Shown here: positions 57,937-64,000 of the stretch, one piece after another
Layout: every line of letters starts with the position of its first letter
Numbering within the stretch: the stretch's first letter is position 1
NCBI GenBank assembly: GCA_007570785.1
Contig: ML664152.1
Location: 3,100,911-3,164,910, forward strand
Length of the DNA: 64,000 nucleotides
Reading direction: 5' to 3'
DNA from: Antilocapra americana
Lineage: Eukaryota; Chordata; Mammalia; Artiodactyla; Antilocapridae
Notes under the pieces: model-generated
What the model was told of the DNA's origin: nothing
The model's database searches: none
Seen by the model: the letters and a program-made list of their open reading frames with translations, nothing else
Program-made: the position numbers and the translations under genes

Positions 57937-58022
57937 CAGGTGCAACGGTGGGGCCCTCGTGCAGGTGTGGCAATGGGGCTTGTACAGGTGTGATGATGGG
58001 GCCTTGGACAGGTGCTGCTGGG
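57937..58022. repeat. Short minisatellite of 23-25-bp units
   Basis: CAGGTG occurs at 57937, 57962, 57985 and 58009 (spacings 25, 23, 24), each followed by a related tail with GGGGC. About 3.5 copies. Confidence 0.85.
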
Positions 58023-58559
58023 CTCCGAGATGAGTGCAGCCTACCTGGCACACCACATGACTGGCATCTTTCAGAATTGAGCAGGAAGCAGATGGCCCAC
58101 TCATGGGGGCAGTAGGAGAGATTTGTTAATAAAAAGAACATTTCAGAGGTATTGGCAGGGTTGAGGGAAACAACCAGGACTGCTGAGGCATCGAAGCACC
58201 TGTGAGCATAGATGCCCCAGTTAGAAGGGGCACAGGAAGAAAAGCTGTCATCAGGATGAGGGCAGGAGCCTGGGCAAGACCACCTGGTGGGACTTGTGCC
58301 CCTGGCTCAATGGTCACTGTGGGAAGCAGCACAGCAAGGCCCCTATTTGCTTCTTCCTCGCCAGTTCTGACCTGCCCCTGCCTCTAACTGGCTAGGCCAC
58401 AGCTGGAAGCCAGAAGGTGAAGGAGCCAGGTGGGCAAAGTCACCACATACTGGGCAGCTTCCTGAAGCACAATGTAAGCAGGACAGAGAGAGATGGAGGG
58501 AGTATATGGGATGAGCAGAAGTATCCAGTCATTCCCCCCAATTAGTAGTGACCAGACAG
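58023..58559. other. Single-copy stretch, nothing recognised
   Basis: No supported feature. Confidence 0.4.
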
Positions 58560-59110
58560 TGAATAGGATGGTGGTGGTGGTAACAATGTTGATGGTGGTG
58601 GAGGTGGTGGGGGTGACAATGTTGATGGTGGTGGTGTTGGTGTTGATGGAAGTGATGGAGGTGGTAGTGGTAATGGTGATGGTGGTGAAGGTGGTGGAGG
58701 TTATGATGGAATTGGTGATGGAGGTGATGGTGGTGCGAATGGTGATGATGGTGATAGTGAAGATGACTGAGGTGGTGGAGGTGGTGATGATGGTCATCAT
58801 GTGGTGGTGGTGATGTTGATGGAGGTGATGGAGGTGGTGATGGAGGTGGTAGTGGTAACTGTGATGGTGGTGANGGTGATGGAGGTGGTGGTGAAGTTGG
58901 TGATGGAGGTGATGGTGGTGTGAATGGTGATGGTGGTGATAGTGAAGGTGATTGAGGTGGTGGAGGTGATGACGATGGTGATGATGTTGATGATGGTGGT
59001 GGTGATGCTGATGGAGGTGGAGGTGGTGACGGTGACAGTGAGGTTGGTTGTGATGGTTTTGATGGTAGCAGTGCTGGTGATGATGATGAAGGTGGTGATG
59101 ATGTCCCCAA
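58560..59110. repeat. GATGGTGGTG-type trinucleotide-rich minisatellite
   Basis: About 550 bp built from GGT, GAT and GAG triplets. A diverged internal duplication repeats at 185 bp (GAGGTGGTAG at 58658 and 58843; GAATGGTGATG at 58737 and 58922). Base 58874 is N. His-rich, Ser/Pro-rich and Val/Met-rich frames on both strands come from the triplet structure and are not genes. Confidence 0.97.
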
Positions 59111-59850
59111 TGCTGGAAATGAGGTAAGCCCATTGCTAAAGAGTCTGGAACCATTTCATGGGATCTCTCAACCCCAAACTACAATATTCCTTTGGAAACT
59201 GCACAGATCATCCCCCATCCCCTCATCCTCTTTCAGGCTGGCTGCTAGTGTATAGAGGGGGCTACCTGGCCACAGGAAATTCTCTCTGGCCAGAACAGTC
59301 CTGTTGGCCATGAACCCACCCTCCCAACCACCATTCACTCTGATCGTGAACACACCCTTGTTCCTCCCTGACCCGTTGAGCACAGGTCACACTTCCTGTG
59401 GAGGCTCCAGTGCCCACAGCCAACTGTCTCCTATGTGAGTTATTTATTTGCCAAGGTCCCCACAGAACACCTACAAGAAGTAGCCTCTGGGGTAAGAGTA
59501 CACCCTCTCTTGGGGCCCTCCTGCCCCAGATATCCCACACACACCACCCAGGCGGTGCTGACATCCTCTCCCTGCCTTCCACCTCTCAGGTGCCCCTTCT
59601 CCAGCCTCCTCTGTCCAGGGTGGAGCCTGTCTTCCACTGTGGGGGACGTGGGAATGTGAGTCCCAGAGAGGAATGTGCTAACCCCCAGTCAAGTGCCCAC
59701 ACCCAGCCCTGAGGAGGCATATGCTTCCCCCATCCCCCAAGACCTGGACATGTTCATCCCAAGCCTAGCGGTACAGCCCTCTGACCCTGGATTCTTTCTG
59801 CATGAGCTCACTTGGTCAATTTTTAAGCCAGACTTGAGTACAAACACACT
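59111..59850. other. Single-copy stretch, nothing recognised
   Basis: Shadow frames only. Confidence 0.4.
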
Positions 59851-59945
59851 CAAACACACACACACACACACACACGCACACATGCACACCTGCGACACTC
59901 ACGGATTCTCACACAAGAAGCCTCATGTGCACACACACACACTCA
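59851..59945. repeat. CA microsatellite
   Basis: ACACACAC runs at about 59856-59883 and 59930-59942, with interrupted repeats between them. Likely polymorphic. Confidence 0.93.
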
Positions 59946-62351
59946 GCCCCCACCTTTCACCACCCTGAGGTCTGGGTGCAGCCCCATGGGAACGTGGTTG
60001 GAAGGGGGGTCTCACCCTGTCATTGCTCACTGTGTTACAGAACCTCGGCCACAGGGGCACTCGGGACTCTCGAGGGGCTTTGACGGGCAGAACCCAGCCT
60101 GTAGAGAGTCAGGTGACCCAGTGTGGGCTAATTCTCACCCTCGGGAGGACTCAGAACCGGGTCCTGACCCTACACCGTGGGAACAGTTCTCTAGGGTCAC
60201 AGCAGGGTGTTAGGTAAATGTTTGCGTGGTTTTGGCGTGGGTCTCAGAATTAAAGGTATTTTTACAGCAGTCAATGGTTGCTGTGCCTCCTGAATGCCTC
60301 CCCTCTGAATGCTCAGCCCTCTGTCCAGACTCCAAACTGGAGACATGCTTCCTCCACTTGGACGTCCGGTATCGTGAGTGATGGCCCTCCCCGACTGCCA
60401 CCCACATCCTTCCAGTCGTTCAGGCCAAATCCGAGTTCTCAGGAAATCCCTCTGGCTTTGTCCTCAGAACATGCTGGGATCTGTCCCCTTCACTTTCCAA
60501 GGATCATCCCTGGAGCATGCAGGAGTCTCCCACCGCTGTCCCCTCCACTCTCATTGCCTGCTGTCCCCCACGCAGCAGCCGAGGGAGCCTAAAAACGCAT
60601 GTGGGAAGCGTCGTCACTCTGCCCTCAGCCCTGGAGCTGCCTCGCCCCGCAGCACAGGTGAAGGAGAGCCCACCCTCTCCAGGCTGCCCCATCCTGCCTG
60701 CCCCGCTTTGACACGGCACTTAGCACGTCCTCCTCTGCTCAGTCACTTCTTACTGGCTCTCTGCTCCTCTCTGTCTTCCTGCACTTGGCACAAGGCCCAC
60801 AGAGGCTCGGGTTTCTGTGTTCTGCTCACTGACGCAAGATGAGGAGGAGAAGGGTGCCTCCTGGGCCCCCAGGAGGTGCTTGGCAAATATTTGCAAATGA
60901 ATGAATGCATGGAATGCACCTCTATCTCCAACTCAGCCGGGCCCCAGAAACCCAGAAACACAGATGGATCACAATGGAGAAAGCCCTGGCTCTGAACATT
61001 TGAGAAGGGTTTCCATTTGAAGTGCTGGCTGAGAATGTTTCCTTCCTCCTCAGATCTTTCTTCAGGCTTCTGCAGGTCCCCTGGACACTAGGTCTCCTAA
61101 GCAACTGATCCGATGGGCTGGTTAGGAAAGGGGGCCCTGGAATGGCCTGGCCCTACTTGCTGCTTTATTTCCAAATGCCTGAAATTCTGGAACAGTTCCC
61201 ATGCAGCCAGGCCAGGGCCAGCTGCAGGCGGCCCCCTTCAAGCTGGCCGCTGGGAGGGCAGACTGCGGCACCCTCCTGAGAGTCGAGATCCAGGGTCCTG
61301 GCGCTGGAGCCCTGAGGCTGGCCTTGTGGGTGTGGCAGCCCGAGCTTGGTCCTCCCGGCCCTCCCCACAGAGAGCTCCCCCTTGGTGTCACACGCTCAGG
61401 CCACTTCACGAGTCACAAGGCAGTTTTCCATTAGCGTCAAACACACATAGATCTTGACCTGGAGCTGATGGGAGCAGAGGGGGAAGAACCCAGCTTCAGA
61501 CAACTTGCGTACCTGGGGAATCAGCAGGTGCAGCCCTCCAAAGGGCACCATGTCCCAGCAGCAGGGTGGGAACAGCCCCGTGCACACCCCTCTCTCCCTC
61601 TGCCCATCTGTCCATCTGTCTCTCTGTCTCACACACATGGACCCGGATGGTACAAGACAAGGAGGCAGTGATGCACCTGATTGCAGTGTCCACTGTGTGC
61701 TCCCTCACCCCAGACAAGTAGTGAGCACCTACTGTGTTCCTAGCCCTTGTGAGCTTGGTGGGACTCCCCTGGTGTGAGGTGTAAAGGCCCCCCAAAGCAA
61801 GAAAATTCTCCTGGGATGACATCATGAATTATCCTTGGGACTGTCAGGGACTGGGGGACTTCACCTTCCGAGACCAAATTCCTCTTCATCTGATAACAAA
61901 TCCCCTCTGCCCTCCTTTAGGAAGACCTCCTTGCTGGCTCCTACTGAGCTTGGCAGTTTTTGTTGTTTTTGCAGCCCCACTGTCCCCAAGATCATCACAT
62001 GAGCTGGCTGAGGTCATTTGACCCAAGGCTGGACAGTGTAAGGACAAACTTTCCCCACCCACAGAAATCAGCTTGGTGACAGCCATGTGACCCAAATGCA
62101 AGAATCAAAGTCCTGCCCAGAATGACCCTGATCCTCCAGGTTGGGAGTTCCAAGGAGCTCCTAAAACTAGCACTCCTGGGCTATCTTTGCCTGACAGTGA
62201 AGCCAACACAGATGAAACCACTCTGAATAAGATGATGCCCAGTGACGGCTTTTGAGCTCCTGGATCCAGCTGTGCCTAAAGGCCACCTCATCCTACAGTT
62301 TCTAGTCAAGTCATTCAGCCAACTCTCTTCTTTTCTGAAATGAGCTTGGGT
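59946..62351. other. GC-rich single-copy DNA, possible L2 scrap
   Basis: 60700-60912 reads weakly like the 3' end of an ancient L2/MIR-class repeat (GCTTGGCAAATATTTGCAAA then ATGAATGAATG). No gene recognised. Confidence 0.4.
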
Positions 62352-62585
62352 TGGGGTTCTACTGGGTGTGTTAATCACTCAGTGGTGTCCAACTCTTTGA
62401 GACCCCATGGACTATATAGCCTGCCAGGCTCCTCTGTCCATGGGATTCTCCAGGCAAGAATACTGGAGTGGCTTGTCATTCCCTTCTCCAAGGGATATTC
62501 CTGACCCAGGGATCAAACCCAGGTCTCCTGCACTGCAGGTAGATTGTTTACTGTCTGAGCCACTCAGGAAGTCCCTGGGGTTCTA
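62352..62585 (-). mobile_element. Bov-tA-type SINE, antisense, with perfect target-site duplication
   Basis: Body about 62362-62575 with the head complement CACTCAGGAAGTCCC. Exact direct repeat TGGGGTTCTA at 62352-62361 and 62576-62585. The intact duplication suggests a relatively recent insertion. Confidence 0.95.
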
Positions 62586-63425
62586 TTATCTGCAACTAAA
62601 AAGAATCCTGGGAGTTTTATAGGGGAGAAATTAACAGGTAGGTATTGGTAAGATTAAAACCTTCCTGAATCTTTAAAGTGGAAAGAAGGTCTCAGTTTTG
62701 GGCAGATACTCTTGTGGACCCACCTTGTCCCTGGGCTGCTCTCTAAAGTGCCCTCAGAGGCTGGGCTTCTACTCACTGGGAGCCCCCTGCTGACCACTTG
62801 GGATTGGGGCATCTGTGCTTCCAGTAAGTAGTCTGTTCTCTTTCTTTCCTCTACAATCCCACTGCCCCCATCGCAGGGCTCTGTAGACAACTCTGTGCTA
62901 TTGGGCAGGGCTCAGACTGAGTCATCCAGGTTCCCCCACCCACCCCCAGCACATCTTCCACCCCTCCCGGAGGGTCAGTCCTGCAGGGTCCAGGCATGTG
63001 CAGTGTGTGCAGCAGAAAAGCAGTCCTGCGGCCAGTGGCGGGTGAGTTCTGCAGTCAGGAACTGGGCTTCGACTGCAGAGAGCGGGGCCACAGCCCGCCT
63101 TGCCACCCATCCCCCCATTTGGAGAACATGGCCAGGAAATGGTGAAAGGACCTGAGCCCAGGATGCCCCCACTGTGTCCACACAGCACCCAGGTGGACCA
63201 CTTTGCAGGATAGCACCTGAGAGGCCACCTCCAACCCTTTGTCACATTATGGTTTAGAGGAGGCAGACCAAAGCCCAGACCTGGGAGGGCAGACTGCAAA
63301 AATGCCCTGCAAAGAAAGATCTGGCTTCACGGCCAAGACAGAGGAGTCTGAACGTGGAAACAGTGCCAATAAGAGACTGAGGGGAAATTTAGATCGTAAT
63401 GTGGTAATGAGCACTATTTTGGCCC
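62586..63425. other. Single-copy DNA, no recognised gene
   Basis: Frame 63299-62922 (minus, 125 codons) lacks domains. No repeat recognised. Confidence 0.4.
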
Positions 63426-63590
63426 CTTAGTAGTGTCCGACTCTTTGTGACCCCATGGACTATAGCCCTCCAGGCTCTTCTGTCCATGGGATTCTCCAGG
63501 CAAGAATACTGGAGTGAGTGGCCATTCATTTCTCCAGAGGACCTTCTCAACTGCAGGCTGATTCTTTACCATCTGAGACACCACGGAATA
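63426..63590 (-). mobile_element. Bov-tA-type SINE, antisense, internally shortened
   Basis: From 'cttagtagtgtccgactctt' to the complement of the SINE head region; about 45 bp in the 'ggatcttcc...gaaccc' part are missing, at about 63545. It abuts the BovB copy to its right. Confidence 0.88.
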
Positions 63591-63595
63591 AGAGG

Positions 63596-64000
63596 GGAGT
63601 GCAAAGCTGGCTTAAAACTCAACATTCAGAAAACTTAAGATCATGGAATCTGGTCCCATCACTTCATGGCACATAAAAAGGGAAAAAGTGGAAACAGAGA
63701 CAGATTTTATTTTCTTGGGTTCCAAAATCACTGAGGATGGTGACTGTAGCCCATGAAATTAGAAAATGTTTATTCCTTTAAAGGAAAGCTGTGACAAACC
63801 TAGACAGTGTCTTAAAAAGCAGAGACACCACTTTGCTGACAGGATCTGTATAAGCAAAGCTATAATTTTTTCCAGTAGTCATGTATGGATGTGAGAGTTA
63901 GACCATAAAAGAAGGCTGAGCACTGAAGAACTGATGCTTTCGAACTGTTGCACTGGAGAAGACCTTTGAGGGTCCCTGAATATTCACTGAAAGGACTGAT
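63596..64000 (+). mobile_element. BovB LINE, sense, runs off right edge
   Basis: Begins in the post-RT region ('gctggcttaaaactcaacat') and follows the BovB order: 'ttattttcttgggttccaaa', 'tgtatggatgtgagagttag' (a stop where Trp is expected, at about 63898-63900), then on to 64000. 5' truncated at the SINE boundary; no intact frame. Confidence 0.93.

Noticed and set aside
58384..59154. 256-codon His-rich and 193-codon Ser/Pro-rich minus-strand frames, and a Val/Met-rich plus-strand frame
   Set aside because: All come from GAT/GGT/GAG triplet repeats. Every frame on both strands is low-complexity, and the run includes an N base.

Overview
This is a mammalian nuclear DNA window from a ruminant, most likely a bovid. 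The diagnosis rests on dispersed repeats read directly: BovB (RTE-type) LINEs in both orientations, at least eleven Bov-tA-type SINEs, four short BovB-tail SINEs, five CHR-type tRNA-derived SINEs of the cetartiodactyl lineage, L1 LINEs, and older MIR, MaLR-like and hAT-like fragments. Nothing prokaryotic, plasmid-like or phage-like is present.

Layout. 1-5.77 kb: an antisense BovB that runs off the left edge, a CHR SINE, then an antisense L1. 5.8-12.3 kb: GC-rich single-copy DNA with a 16/18-bp minisatellite at 9.44-9.81 kb. 12.3-19.05 kb: repeat-dense, including an L1 3' end and an older antisense L1 cut up by SINEs. 19-29.6 kb: mostly single-copy, with an AT-rich island at 22.44-22.85 kb, an L1 tail at 23.4 kb and the best protein-coding candidate of the window at 25.12-25.34 kb on the minus strand. 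29.6-35.2 kb: a MaLR-like fragment and a large antisense L1/BovB nest. 35.2-38.1 kb: single-copy. 38.1-41.3 kb: MaLR-like, BovB, several Bov-tA and a local duplication. 41.3-64 kb: mostly GC-rich single-copy DNA with scattered SINEs, four further tandem repeats (51.06, 57.94, 58.56 and 59.86 kb) and a sense BovB running off the right edge.

Genes. I recognise no complete gene. The only stretch that reads like a conserved coding exon is 25121-25336 (minus), which I cannot name. A weaker exon-like segment lies at 56749-56866 (plus). The longest open frame (342 codons, 54357-55385) shows no domain and may be a by-product of GC richness. Real protein homology is confined to decayed retrotransposon ORFs: BovB reverse transcriptase/endonuclease and the L1 ORF1 coiled coil. 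The window is best read as intergenic or intronic DNA of a GC-rich ruminant region.

I did not find a new biological system. The items most worth a second look are the minus-strand exon beside a poly(A) site, a 127-bp insertion of unknown origin with 12-bp target-site duplications inside an L1 (32.6 kb), a 66-bp higher-order minisatellite, and a ~481-bp-spaced duplication in which one SINE copy seems to have been trimmed at a short microhomology.
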